Notes: generated by a model from the letters alone, not told the origin. Positions 1-11,198 are shown, numbered from the stretch's first letter. The stretch is DNA of 64,000 nt from Macrocystis pyrifera (GCA_031763025.1 JASSKH010000029.1:7573121-7637120), one strand, 5' to 3'. Made by a program: numbers and translations.

Positions 1-1144
1 ATAGTAGCTAGTCGACGACTTGTAGTAAGTCAAATCGCAGCCCTAACAAAAAACGCCTTCCCCGCTGCGCCGCGGTGCAGGGCCAGCGATGACTTCGTTG
101 TCATGGACAAGGTCCAAGCCGAGCGGGGGCGTTGGTTTGGAGGAAGGTTCCACAAGAAGAACGACAGCAACAGCAGCAGCGGCGGCGGTGGCAGCGGGAA
201 GGGCTCTTCTATCAACCCCTTCCGCGCGTTTTCGTCCTGGCGGAAGAAGGGAAACAACAACAACAACACCAGCAGCAGCGGCAGTGGTGGTAGCATCGAC
301 GGCGGCGGTGGCAGCGGCAAGGGGTCCTCTCGTAACCCATTCCGCGCGTTCTTGTCGTGGTGGGACAAGCACCGCGGCGGCAAGGCGAACACGATGACCG
401 TCAGCAGCAGTGGTAGCGGCGGCGGTGGCGGTGACAGTGGGAAGGAGTCTTCTCGTAACCCCTTCCGCGCGCTCTCGTCGTGGCGGAACAAACTCAAGAA
501 CAACAACAGCCACACCAGCAGCAGCAGCGGCGGTGGCGGCGGCGGCGGGAAGGAGTCTTCTCGTAACCCCTTCCGCGCGCTCTTGTCTTGGTGGAACAAA
601 CACAACAACAACAACAACACCAGCGGCGGCGGCGACAGCGGGAAGGAGTCTTCTCGTAGCCCCTTCCGCGCGCTCTCGTCGTGGAGGAACAAACACAAAG
701 AACAACAACACCAACAGCAGCAGCGACGGCGGCGGCGGCGGCAACAGCCGGAAGGAGTCTTCTCGTAACCCCTTCCGCGCGCTCTCGTCGTGGTGGAACA
801 AGCACAAGAACAATAACAACAACAACAACAGCAGCAGCAGCAGCAGCGGCGGCAGTGGCCGTAGCACCGGCAGCAGTGGCACCAGCAGCGGAGACGCCGG
901 TGGCGGTGGCAGCGGCAAGGGGTCCTCTCGTAACCCATTCCGCGCGTTCTCGTCGTGGCGGGACAAGCACCGCGGCGGCAAGGCGAACACGAACACTACC
1001 AGTAGCAACGGCAGCAATGGTAGCAGCGGCGGCGGCGGCGGCGGTGACAAGGAGCCTTCTCGTAACCCCTTCCGCGCTTTCGAGGCATGGCGGGACAAAC
1101 ACCGCGACGCCGCGCAGGAGCTTCTTGACGGTCCTTGGGTATGA
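1..1144 (+). CDS. NPFRA-repeat protein, 3' part, with one frameshift
   Basis: Function unknown. Frame 1 is open from the first base of the window, so the gene or exon begins upstream; the first ATG is at 103. The protein is eight copies of a module of the form S-R-N-P-F-R-A-(L/F)-S-S-W-x-x-K-H, preceded by G-K-(E/G)-S-S and separated by linkers made almost only of Asn, Ser, Thr and Gly. Three copies carry R-G-G-K-A-N-T or R-D-A-A after the KH. The last copy runs into D-A-A-Q-E-L-L-D-G-P-W-V and a TGA at 1142-1144. The modules are also near-identical in DNA, so the array expanded recently. Frame 1 switches to frame 2 at 697-700, where 'caaag' replaces the 'caag' of sister repeats; both sides remain coherent repeat protein, so this is a one-base insertion in an A run (assembly error or recent lesion). 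The basic-aromatic module suggests a short amphipathic binding helix, which is inference only. Confidence 0.72.
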
Positions 1145-1683
1145 AATAACCGCACAATCAGTCAGGGCCTTGCGATTTTCTGTTGCCTTCATCATGATTT
1201 TGGTCAGTGGCACTTCACGCTGAACATTGTCGGATGGCAAATGATGCAATTGCGACCAGATAGACCGCGCATGATAATATGTTTGTTTGTTTGTGATAAT
1301 TGCTTTTACTTTCGGAGATATTCGCGTCCATGGGGGGGAGGGTGTACGAGTTGGTAGTATCGTAGTCTGGGTGCGCGAACGCGGCGTCGGCGAGGGGGAA
1401 GGGGTAGGGAGGGTAAGCGGGGGGTTGTTTCTTTTGTGGCTATGAGCGAGACCTTGTCAGTGTTGGATACTATTAATATACATGAGTGCACCAGTGTTTT
1501 CGGTGGGGTGAGATTCTCCAGTGGTTTGTACCAGTAGACTGTTGTAGACATTACCTGCTGGTGTTGTCCAGTAGACTATTGTACACATTACCTGCTGGTA
1601 TTGTATACAATAGACTATTGTATACGGTGGTAGTGTGTTTCAACTGCGGCGGTAGGGTTTAATGAATAGGAAAATCGCGTACA
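1145..1683. other. Intergenic, no gene seen
   Basis: Downstream of the repeat-protein stop. The only structure I see is an imperfect repeat around 1535-1630, where 'attacctgctggt' and 'agtagactattgta' recur two or three times. No convincing open frame. Confidence 0.5.
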
Positions 1684-2112
1684 TCATGGGTGGTAGGCAA
1701 GTAGGCTATTCTGATTCGCTTCATTTTCTAGTGCAGGTTCCGCAAAATCCTGTGCTTTCGCACAGAGGTGGGTGCGATCGTTTCTTGGCCCGCGTTTTCT
1801 CGGTGATGGAGAGAGTACCCAAAGGTGAACACAGTACTTTCGGAAAGCTCTCGACCAGTTTTTTCCAAAGCATCCTGTCCGGCATTGGCAACATTCTCTC
1901 CCGCTGTCAGCTTTTTGTTTCGCATAGACGTGCGATCGTTTTCGGCGTTCGTTTTTCTCCATAACGAAGAGGGGTCCCAAAAGTTGAACAGCCTGTTTTC
2001 GGAAAGATCTCGACCAGACTTTTCCAAAGACACGCTGTTTGGCACTCGGCAACCTTCTCGATGTGGAGAAGTCGAGTGCGCTCACAAGCGATCCCACTCT
2101 GCGCGAAACCAA
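1684..2112 (-). CDS. Possible small protein with two 53-residue repeats
   Basis: An open frame of 142 codons on the minus strand, product unknown. It contains a direct duplication of exactly 159 bp (compare 'tcgaccag' at 1851 and 2010), which is 53 codons, so both copies stay in frame. The shared pattern is F-G-K-x-W-S-R-x-F-R-K followed some 20 residues later by R-x-R-(S/T)-H-x-x-A-K. The copies differ at many positions yet neither has gained a stop, which mildly supports coding. No known domain was recognised, and a non-coding duplication remains possible. Confidence 0.3.
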   Translation of the reverse strand: MVSRRVGSLVSALDFSTSRRLPSAKQRVFGKVWSRSFRKQAVQLLGPLFVMEKNERRKRSHVYAKQKADSGRECCQCRTGCFGKNWSRAFRKYCVHLWVLSPSPRKRGPRNDRTHLCAKAQDFAEPALENEANQNSLLAYHP

Positions 2113-2199
2113 AGCGCTTTGTACGGTGAAGACATACTACGGCACGCAATAGCTTGCCAATATTATTATCGTAACTGGGAAAAAAAAAAAAACGCGCGC

Positions 2200-3240
2200 G
2201 TTTGACGGAAGTGCGCGCGCCTACATCCTCGCGCCTTGATGGTGATCTCTTTTTTGCCAGGTATAATGGTTAGTTTCTAGCTTTCGTGCAGGCGGGGAAG
2301 AGCGAGGGCGGCTGACGGTTACCATGGCCCTGCAGCACATGTCGAGAAGCTTGCACGAGCTATTAATAGTATAGAGGCAGGGGGGTGGGGCGGTGTCGGT
2401 CTTGAGTTTTCTGCTTGCTGTATCGCCCCAACTTTTTTTCATTTTTCTTTCGCTTTTATTTTTTTCCTCCTGTGCTTGACCTTTTTTTCGTTTTTTTTGT
2501 GCTTCTTCGTGTTCTTTTATTTTCGTCGCGTAGCAGGTACCTGTTATACTGCAGGATACCTGGGACCTGCTCTTAACATGTTTTTCTATTTTTTTTGGTT
2601 CGTTTTATTTCTTGGTTTTTTGTTTTTCGTCTTGGTCTTTTTCATATTTATCTTGATTTTTTCGCATACTTAGTATATGTTTTTTTTTGTCTGATATTGG
2701 TCCCCAAGTGCTATCTACGCAGCTAACCCTGCGATTTACCAGCAACCCCAACGTCTCGGACGTGCACCCCACGCGAATTTTGTTTGGTCTATGACTGCGT
2801 ACGAACGTCTTTTTTTCCCCGTGAATTTTTTTAATTTTTATATATATTCAATGATGGGTGTCTGTGATGTTTTTGTTCTCCACAGTAAAGGCGGCGGGAT
2901 GGGATGATGCCGTTTGCTTGGTAGCTGTTTTCGTTCGCGTTTTTTTTTTTTTCCGACAGGGACACAACACTTGATTTTGTCGTCACGGGCTACATACACA
3001 GTTATTAATAGTATATTAAAATTTGGGAGAATGAGCCACTGGTAATGTGAGAACACAAACATCTGTCGAAATAGTCTATGTATGCACAAACAAATACTTG
3101 CAGCATTGAGCGCCATGCGACAATACAACGATACGCCCACAAAAGTTCACCGTGCATGCTTCATGTATGCATGTATCTATCTAATTATGTGTGTATCCAT
3201 ACATGCCATTGACTCTTGATTACGTATACGACAACACAAA
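2200..3240. other. T-rich intergenic DNA, no gene seen
   Basis: Long T and TTTC tracts (2430-2670) generate a hydrophobic open frame that I treat as a composition artefact. Nothing else recognisable. Confidence 0.5.
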
Positions 3241-3589
3241 AAATCAGGGCGAAGGCGTGCCGATCGATGCTGTGTCACGAGAGGCAACAGGAGCACTTCG
3301 AAGGAAAGTTAAGACTGCGCCCAGGGTGGTGGCTCCCCGAACTTTGAAGGATGTGCTGTCATGATGAATCCACTGCGCCCCGCGTTGTCGGCCCTGCTGC
3401 ATGCTCTGAGGGACGACACCCGTGCGCATGATGCGCTTAAGGTAGCTGGTTCCCAGTCCGAGGGACTCACTGAAAATGACGGCGGCCACTTGCTTTGCCC
3501 GGCGTGCCTGCCAGGCAGCGCGTCAGGAAACGCAAGCCTCTGTCCCTCTTCCCCCCCCCCCCACCGAGCTCTTCGGCACCGATTGGGAC
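3241..3589. other. Unassigned segment with a weak minus-strand frame
   Basis: An 81-codon minus frame (3244-3489) with ordinary amino-acid composition (pieces such as GLGTSYLKRIMRTG) looks more protein-like than its neighbours, but I do not recognise it. It could be a transposon relic. A 14-base C run follows at about 3549. Confidence 0.25.
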
Positions 3590-4000
3590 CCCCCCTCCGC
3601 ACGAGGGGAATCATCATGGCGTAGTGTTTGTGGTGAGGAAAACCCACGAGGCAGTTACACAGTACCCCCATTGCTGTCTCTGGAAGTGGCCACACCGGAA
3701 AATAAATTAACTCGTTGAAGCTGTCATCCTTGTGCAAGAACGGCTCTCAAGCGGTTCTTAGTACGATGCAGCTCACTCTTCGTGCGACTCGCCGAATAGC
3801 CGACGTTTCGCTTCGCGCTTGGTGCGAGCAATGTCTGGCTGGTCGGTGAAAAACCGACGTGGTCCGTCCCGGCACCATAGGGATGCGAGGGTATACGGTC
3901 ATACGACTACTGCCACGCACGATAATGAGTGCCTATGGTCATACGACTACAGTCATGCATGAGATCGAGTACGTCTCTCCTGACACCCCCCCCCCCCCCT
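3590..4000 (+). repeat. C/G-bounded dispersed repeat, copy A (truncated)
   Basis: Shares the ordered landmarks of the family: 'cccacgaggcagttaca', 'ttgctgtctctggaagtgg', 'gatgcagctcac', 'gcttggtgc(g)agcaatgtc', 'catgcatgagatcgagtac', and then a C run. It lacks the GTTGGCGTCGG end. Contains an internal duplication of 'ggtcatacgactac'. Confidence 0.8.
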
Positions 4001-4223
4001 GTCTGGGTCCGTCTCAAAAATGCGTGCGTCGCGGGTGCGTCGGATTTTTTTTTAACGTACACTCCCGCTCTACCCCATTTAGGACTGCACTCCCTTTTGG
4101 GGGACAGTTGGGGACAAATCACATGGAATTAGAGGTAAGCATTGTTTACTGCGCAGTGCAGTGCTAAAAGGTTTGACCCCTCAAGAAATGTCAGGGACAA
4201 TATCTCGTGGAGTTAGAGTTGGG

Positions 4224-4718
4224 TTAACTCCGCAGTCGGTAAACAGAGTTGAAATCCCGTACCAGGTACGAGTATACACTATAAAATAAAACTATCCCAT
4301 GTTCGTAGGTGTACAACGAAAAACCGTTGTTGCCGAAAACGGTATCGGACTCAGAGAAGATTTTGGGTAGCTTCTCTTCAGGTGAGGAGGGCCATCGGTG
4401 ATTACTACCAGGTATTTCCACACTTCGGAGACAAATCATCTCGATTCCCACTTCATCATGACCTGGATATATCAAGGCAGATGTATTCCCGATCTCGTAC
4501 GATCTACCGTGGCCCATGCCGCCTGGTGGGACCCGTAACATTCTACATGATTCACAGCACGGTAGCACATGTTTCCTCTGGATTGGACCTGTGCTGTGCA
4601 GCCCCTGCACATCAAATTCTCGCAAACGGCAGCCGAGGAACTGCAGGAGAGATCTGCAGCAGAGAGGCGTTCTACGATAGAGGAGGTTCACCCTAAAAAA
4701 AATTCTGAGGCTCCTCAC
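4224..4718 (-). CDS. Uncharacterised 164-codon open frame
   Basis: Minus-strand open frame with mixed composition and several Cys residues in its N-terminal half. No domain, signal peptide or membrane segment recognised. The first codons overlap a dispersed repeat that recurs inverted near 58.5 kb, so the frame may be fortuitous or part of a decayed mobile element. Confidence 0.2.
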   Translation of the reverse strand: MRSLRIFFRVNLLYRRTPLCCRSLLQFLGCRLREFDVQGLHSTGPIQRKHVLPCCESCRMLRVPPGGMGHGRSYEIGNTSALIYPGHDEVGIEMICLRSVEIPGSNHRWPSSPEEKLPKIFSESDTVFGNNGFSLYTYEHGIVLFYSVYSYLVRDFNSVYRLRS

Positions 4719-4910
4719 TTGACCTTAAGGAGCTCCACACCTCACCCGAAAACTCACTTCAGCGAAAATCAAACTGCATCCCGATGAATAATCCCATGTT
4801 CCAAGTATGCAAAAACGTCATTTTTCGAAACAAGATTGGTCATTCCGACGATTTTGGGTTAAGGAGCCCCGTCATTCAGAAAACATTTTAGCGGAAAAGT
4901 GCTACTACAC
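4670..4910 (+). repeat. Dispersed repeat, intact copy (empty MITE site)
   Basis: Matches 58345-58388 plus 58492-58680 in inverted orientation (shared words: 'aaggagctcc', 'cctcacttgacctta', 'tgcatcccgatg', 'ttctgaatgacg' reversed). The other copy is interrupted by a palindromic MITE, so this one shows the site without the insertion. Confidence 0.7.
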
Positions 4911-5083
4911 CTCTAGATCGTAAAACACGTCTAGGCCATGATCTATCATATCTGTTCCGAGGTGTAAATCTGTTTGGGCTCAAACGCGCAACCTTTGCCG
5001 TGTCACGGCTCGTCATACCACTACAGTGCGGTAGGGGAGAGAGTCATGCCCCGATAGTGAAGAAAGACCTGCTTCTACAGTGC

Positions 5084-5332
5084 GGTGGGGGAGCGGGGAG
5101 GGGGGGGTGCCCATGTTTAATGATGGCCGTATAGTCGTATCACCATAGACTCTCCCATCCCTACAACGCTGGAACGGACGGAGCACGTCGGGTTTTAGCA
5201 CCGACGACCAGGCAGCAGACATTTGCTTGCACCAAGCAAGTGAAGTGCCGTGAGTGTGATGTGGGATGTTCGGCGAGTCACATACATGAAAGGTGAGCTG
5301 CATCCTACCACATGAACCGCTTGTGAGGCGAC
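5084..5332 (-). repeat. C/G-bounded dispersed repeat, copy B (diverged)
   Basis: Begins in a G-rich stretch and carries the family words in reverse order ('cggagcacgtcgggtttt', 'ttgcttgcaccaagc', 'gtgagctgcatcct', 'gaaccgcttgtgaggcg'). About 250 bp remain. Confidence 0.7.
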
Positions 5333-5339
5333 CTTAGAG

Positions 5340-5836
5340 ATTCGTGCTTGTGGCCTCCTCCAGAGCTTTCATGGGGCCGGAATTTCCTCGATCTTGTGCC
5401 CCCTCGCCCCTGGTGTAAGCAAGCAGCCATGGGAGCGGGAGAGCTCTATCCTCTGTTGCCTCCCCTTGGTGCGGCCGTCTGGCGAGTGCAGTGCAGTGCA
5501 CGGCCGGCAGAAAACCATACATCGGCCTGATTGCCTGCAGGGACGACTTCGGCGTCATCAAAGTCCCGGTTCGGTTGGTGTGCTCTCCCAATGCGTGGTT
5601 GGAAGTTGCCTATCCAGCACGTGGACGCTCAGACGCGCGAGAGCACCGCCCAGCTGCGGCCGCGCGTATCCTTCCAGTTTACGAGGCCTCGGGCGGTGGC
5701 GCCATCTCCAGGCTATTCTACAGTAGTCCCCGTCCGTAGCAAAGCCCCCCCGCCTGTGCCGGTCCACGTAGACCGTGACCCCCACCTCCCTTCAATGCGA
5801 GGCGACTGAAAATAGAGGGGGATGGAGCACCTAAAC
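5340..5836. other. GC-rich unassigned segment
   Basis: Several overlapping frames on both strands. A plus frame near 5491-5739 has plausible composition but no recognised domain or start context. I cannot decide whether any is expressed. Confidence 0.3.
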
Positions 5837-5837
5837 T

Positions 5838-6225
5838 CTGCCCAAGGGGAATGATCGTATGACATATTGTGTACCAGGTACATTGTCAGGCACCCACGAG
5901 GCAGTTACATAGTATCCCCTTTGCTGTCTCTGGGAGTGGCCACACCAGAAAACAAATCAAACCGTTCGAAGGCCGTCATTCATGTGCAAGTCCGCCTCCC
6001 GAGCGGTTCTTGGCAGGATGCAGCTCACCCTTCATGCCACTCGCCGAACAAACACCTCACGTTTCGCTTCGCGCTTGGTGCAAGCAATGTCTGCCTGGTC
6101 GGTGGAAACCCGACGTGCTCCGTCCCGACATTGTAGGGATGCGAGGGTTTCTACGGTCATACGACCACAGCCATGCAATATGAGTACCCCCCCCCCCCCC
6201 CCCCCCCCCCACCCCCCCCCCTTAA
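5838..6225 (+). repeat. C/G-bounded dispersed repeat, copy C, with 24-base poly-C end
   Basis: Carries the family landmarks in plus order and ends 'tatgagta' followed directly by an uninterrupted C run at about 6187-6210 and further C-rich DNA. Confidence 0.8.
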
Positions 6226-6395
6226 CCCACACACCCTCATCACCCCCTTCCCCCCCCCCCCTCCCAGGAGCTGCCTTCCTTGGCGAAACAATGCCCTCGA
6301 CTAAACAATCGTAAAATTTCCTTGGGATGTGTCACGCGTCTTAGCAAGACGTCTGAGAAAGACGTTCAAAGGTGCCAATTAAGCAGCATAGGTAC

Positions 6396-6498
6396 TACGG
6401 GGGTCCATAGTTAATAGGACCAAATATTGTTAGTAAAAATAGGTAAATATATAGGTTTTTGTGTGTACCATAGGTCCTATTAACTATGGACCCCCGTA
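6396..6498. mobile_element. Palindromic MITE family 1, copy 1
   Basis: About 103 bp starting TACGGGGGTCCATAGTTAAT and ending with its inverse complement, with a shared AT-rich core ('gttagtaaaaataggtaaat'). The whole unit can fold into one hairpin. No coding capacity. Confidence 0.9.
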
Positions 6499-6995
6499 AT
6501 AGGTGATGACGCCACAGATGCAACAACATTAGTTTTTTACTAGGCTTGCCATCCGACAATGTTCAGCATGACGAGCTTCACACCGTTGATCGATCGAAAA
6601 ATTCCTGAAAGAAGATGTCCCTGGATACAAAGGAAACCTATGCACGAGGTCTATCTATCTTCTACGTCTACTTCCTTTTATGCTTTATCTACGATACTAT
6701 ATGTGTTTGTCTTTACTCCCTCCTGCATCGTCTTCTGGCACAACGACAGCGCAGAAGACAGGTGGGACATTTTTAGTTTTGAAAGAAGCGTAATAACGGC
6801 GGTAGACGTAAAAGTCAGCTGAAATGATAACTACTGTATGAGTTTTTATTTTCAAGATAGATTTAGGTACGTATGTAAGGGTATACGACAGCATGGCGGG
6901 GAGAGAGAGGTATTCTAAAACCAACTGAAAATATATGTCCCAACAACTGCTGTTTTCTTTTTTCGCCCCTCCGTTTTTTTTTCGTTTTTGTTTTT
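6499..6995. other. No gene seen
   Basis: Moderately AT-rich spacer with a short plus frame (6559-6822) of no recognisable content. Confidence 0.5.
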
Positions 6996-7431
6996 GGCGG
7001 TTACCTCGGCTGGCGATCGAGTTAGATCATTTTTGTGCGGGGAGAACCTTCACTCCGCACAAGGGGGATGGTCGTATATCGTAGTGTGTATATTGTGAGT
7101 CACCCACGAGGCAGTTACATAGTAACCCCATTGCTGTCTCTGGAAGTGGACACACCAGAAATTAAATCAATTCATTGATGTCATCCATATGCAAGAAAAT
7201 CCGCCTCTAAAGCGGTTATTAGTATAGGATGCAGCTCACCCTTCATGCGACTCGCCCAACACCTCACGTTTCGCTTTGCGCTTGGTGCAAGCAATGTCTG
7301 CCTGGTCGGTTGAAAACCCGACGTGCTCCGTCCCGGCATTGTAGGGATGCGAGGGTCTATGGTCATCCGACTACGGCCATGCATGAGATCGAGTACATCT
7401 CTCCTATCGAGTACCCCCCCCCCCCCCCCCC
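6996..7431 (+). repeat. C/G-bounded dispersed repeat, copy D
   Basis: One of the better copies. It reads from 'ggcggttacc' through 'gagttagatcattt', 'cacccacgaggcagttac' and 'gcagctcacccttcatgcg' to 'gagatcgagtacatctctcc' and ends in an 18-base C run. Confidence 0.85.
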
Positions 7432-7799
7432 GGTGATCACAACGCTCGGGTTGGTTTTCCATTCTGACCATATGCCATGGGCGTAGGTAGGTGTGGTGTG
7501 TTGTTTTCTCTTTTTCAGATATGCCCTCGGTTTACGTACGTATTCCCCTTTCGTTGATTGATTTCCTTTTTCTTTTTAATCCTCCGGCAGATTGGTAAGA
7601 ATAAAGCTGTTGATACCTGGTAGATCGGTACGATTTTAAGCTGTGGGTACCACAGGTATAAAGGTCAGGCCCCCTTCCCCTAGGAGTTTGTAGTGTACGT
7701 ACATACTATCGCCTCACTGCGTACACATACTATGCCGTCTGGCAAAATGCTGTCCATTGTGAAGTGAGGACCGAGGCTTCACTCATATCACACTACTAT
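7432..7799. other. No gene seen
   Basis: Spacer between the poly-C end of a dispersed repeat and a MITE. No open frame of note. Confidence 0.5.
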
Positions 7800-7912
7800 T
7801 ACGGGGGACCATAGTAAATAGGACCAAATATTGTGAGTAAAAAAAGTAAATATATAGTTTTTTTTAATGTATATCATACCTGGTATAGGTCCTATTAACT
7901 ATGGACCCCCGT
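7800..7912. mobile_element. Palindromic MITE family 1, copy 2
   Basis: Same termini and core as copy 1. About 10 bp longer because of extra bases around 'atcatacctggtat' on the right of the core. The right end is slightly decayed (CCGTGA). Confidence 0.88.
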
Positions 7913-7967
7913 GACATGCAGCGCTTACTATTTTTCCAAGGCTGCAGCCGCGGTACACAAATAAGAG

Positions 7968-8403
7968 GATATTTTCGGACTTAAGGATGAAAGATTACTT
8001 CAGGATGAAACGTAAAAATATAGAAATCGATGAAAAGATACCAAGGAAACATTTTTTGGTCTTCTTTTTTCTAGGATGGGTAGAAGTCACCACAAAGCAC
8101 CACCTTGCGAATTTTTGGTGTCATACGATCTCGCATCACCTCTCACCACCGCAAAAACGAAAAATCGAATTCTTACCCGCACCGAGAACGGCGGAAATAG
8201 GTGAAAACCCGTTTGCGACAGTGAGCGGCGACGCTGGGTCCTAGGACCCCAAAAAATCGTGAGGTGGTGCCTTGTGGTGATATCTACCCACCCCAGAAAC
8301 GAAAAAAAAAAAAAGTTGGCTTTCTTGGTATTTTTTCACAAATTTCCATTTTTTTCGCATTCCATCCTGAAGTAATCTTTCATCCTGAAGTCCGAAAATA
8401 TCC
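7968..8403. mobile_element. Foldback element with ~140 bp inverted arms
   Basis: The left end (aggatattttcgga...aaagattacttcaggatg) and right end (catcctgaagtaatcttt...tccgaaaatatcct) are inverse complements over about 45 bp. Weaker pairing continues inwards through 'caccacaaagcaccacct' against 'aggtggtgccttgtggtg'. The roughly 100 bp centre has no coding content. No clear target duplication was found. Confidence 0.75.
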
Positions 8404-9785
8404 TGTTAAATACGTAAGAAGAAAAGATTTTTAGGTGACAAGATTTTTTTTAACCCAGATCCCCAAGGAGGATCTGAAATAAAATAAAATGTATGAAAAA
8501 CAATCATCCACCACGTACAGTAGCATATATATCTAAAGGTGGAAAAAATGCACGTATACTTATACGCTCATATTTACGCAAGTTCAACGTCAGACCCACG
8601 CAAGCAAGGCCACACCCAACGCCTACTTACCATTCTCGCCTTTCCGTGGAGACCAGGGCATTATTGTAGTTGGGGCTCGAGAGTCTGTTGCGCAGCCCCC
8701 CCGCAACACGCGCCGATCTCCCACGAGAGGGCCCCCGGAGGGCCCCCGGAGGCCCCCCAGAGGACCGCCAGAGCCCTCCCGGAGGGCCGCCGGAGCCCCC
8801 CCTCGTTTTTTTTTCCCAATGTACGTGTGAATTTACGCCCGAAAATCGCTCTTCAATAGCAGTGTATTTGATACGTTTTTGTTTCTTGATAACGGCTTCC
8901 CGAGCCTCGAAGCACAGCGTCAGTCAGGATCTGTGTAACGTTTATAGCGTTTCGATCTCCCGAAAACACATTGCGAATGATTTCGCTAAAATCTACGAAG
9001 AAGTATGAGTACAGATAAATAAGGTGTCCAAACAGGGGACGTACAACGCACGCGGAACGATCATTGAAATAATGGAGAACAACAACAGCACACCTACCTA
9101 TCATTTTCAATCATGTTGAAAAAAGTGCCCAAAAACTAAACTCCGCCTTCGGCGAACGGAAAACAGGGCCCCAAATATATTTTTTTTCACCCTGGGCCGA
9201 AAGTTACGTCGCAACAAATGACGCCCGGCTGCGGCAGCAGAAGGTTACGTCGCCAAAAGCTCGTGTTGCGGCGAGCCGCACATCGCCGCCGGCGAGTGCT
9301 GCGGGAAACAGCCAGTTGAACCAAAATGTTGCGCCAGCGCAACAACAGCGCAACACAGCTATTATTCAATGCTCTGCGTGTGTGTGTGTACACCCGAGGT
9401 ATACCGACCCGCCTCGGTGCGTATGTATGTACTCCACACCCCACATACATACCGCAAGGGCCACACAGCAGCAACAACAAGAGAGTATACCTGCCTACAG
9501 CAGTAGGGCACATTCTTTGTCAGTGAGCGATCGACGTTGAAGCTCTCTCGGCGTGATGCTATAAACATTGTCCGATGTCCAAACACGTACCAGAAACCTT
9601 CACTGCAGCAAGAATAATGACTCGACTGCCGTACGTGTAGTACAACACTTCGGATACCACACCCCCTAGGACGCTTTTTTTTTTCGAAGCTGGGAATCTC
9701 GACTCGACTGAATACGACAAGCGATGCGTCTGTGCAACCTTCTCGAAGAAATCTATCTTTCCAAAGTAAGGGCCGGTCCTATTAT
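8404..9785. other. Intergenic, no gene seen
   Basis: Contains a GC-rich block (8725-8800) with repeated 'ggagggccccc'-like words that can self-pair. Short frames on both strands show no recognised domain. Confidence 0.5.
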
Positions 9786-9888
9786 TACGGGGGTCCATAG
9801 TTAACGGGACCAAATTTTGTTAGTAAAAATAGGTAAATATATAGGATTTTATGTATACCATAGGTCCTATTAACTATGTACCCCCGTA
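9786..9888. mobile_element. Palindromic MITE family 1, copy 3
   Basis: Nearly identical to copy 1 with one transition in each arm (TTAACGGGACC; TATGTACCCCC). Flanked by TAT/ATA sequence that extends the palindrome. Confidence 0.9.
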
Positions 9889-10312
9889 ATAATAATAGAC
9901 ACGAGGGAAAAAAAACGAAATAAAAAAACGAATGAAAAAACGAAGAAGAGCAGAACTAACGAGTACGTGAGTTTTATTGGTCAAATAAAAAAAAAATAGA
10001 AGTACGTAGAGATCCCGACACCTCTGTTTTCACATTTCATTTTTTTGTTTTTTTTAAGTCCTAGATTTCGTTTGTTTCAAGTCCCAGAGGACTTTAAAAA
10101 AAACGACAGACGAAATGGGTGCCAAATTTTCAAGTCCCAGAAGACTTGAAAAAAAACGAAATGGGTGCCAAATAAACGAAATATGCCACCATTATCGTTG
10201 TGTGTTCCCCGCTTATAAGGCATGTTTTGGAGGAGTCCAGGTCTGAAATTCGTCCGAGGGGGTGTGCTATCTTATCACCCAGTGTGATACGGTACTACTA
10301 CAGTTGTACTAT

Positions 10313-10425
10313 TACGGGGGACCATAGTAAATAGGACCAAATACTGTTAGTAAAAATAGGTATATATAAAGGTTTTTATGCACACCATAGACAGGTCCTA
10401 CGAGTATTAACTATGGACCCCCGTA
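10313..10425. mobile_element. Palindromic MITE family 1, copy 4
   Basis: Same termini and core, with a 10 bp insertion ('acaggtcctacgag') in the right arm. The upstream 10020-10165 holds two copies of 'aagtcccagaggacttnaaaa'-like words, a separate small inverted repeat. Confidence 0.88.
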
Positions 10426-10429
10426 AAAG

Positions 10430-11198
10430 TGCCCCCAAAAACATCATGTTTCACTGAGTGATACTTGGTACCTGGTATGATATTGAGGCGGAGAGAGAGG
10501 TGACGCCCCTGGCTGCCTCCTGCAAAGAAAGAGTCAAGTTTTTTTTTTTCTCATCCTCCGGCGGATTGGGTTGGTATAAAGATAAAGCTATTAGTATTAA
10601 TAGACCCTTTCATTAATAGTGCTGCGCTGCACATATGTGTGTGTGTGTTCTTCACATCAAACCCTTCTTCCACTCGTCGACATCCAGCAAACCCAGTGTC
10701 CGTGCTGATTCTTCACCCTAGAAAGATACGAGTTCCGTGGTCACAGACTACGACACAGAGATAACGCACCGTAATGCATTAATAGCCTAAGCAATACCAT
10801 GCCTTCGCACTAGGTGCGGCCGACACAACATACATACATACGCCAGCAACCAAAATACACCATAAAGAAAGAGAAGCAACTAAGAAACCAAACCGAAAAA
10901 GAAAATGAGAAGAATCCCAAATGAATAAATAAAATGGGAAGCCAAAGCTCACACACATACTTACTCCGAGCATGAGCCAAAAGGGACGTGAAAGGGGGAA
11001 GAAACGAGAAGGAAAAAGGGAACTACAATATGCATCCCGGTGAACACTTAACTAAGTAAAAAGAGAAATAATGAGTGGGCCAAAATACGCTCGTCACCCA
11101 CCCACTTTGTGTAGTACCAGGTACTTCTTTCATAAGGATTAAGAAGGGGGAAGTATAGGAAAAAAATCAAAGCACCAAGCCAATACATACCGAACGGC
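10430..11198. other. No gene seen
   Basis: A-rich spacer before the 3' end of a non-LTR retrotransposon. Confidence 0.5.

Noticed and set aside
30-1249. Long minus-strand and alternative-frame open frames opposite the NPFRA repeats (Pro/Leu/Cys-rich)
   Set aside because: They are the complement and shifted readings of GGC/AGC/AAC repeats. The plus reading alone gives a conserved module.
2476-2673. Hydrophobic small membrane protein
   Set aside because: The frame arises from TTT/TTC tracts. No initiation context or conserved pattern.
7355-7400. 5S rRNA-like start ('ggtctatggtcatacgact') in the C/G-bounded repeat
   Set aside because: Only about 18 bases resemble 5S, at the homopolymer end, with no internal control region after it.
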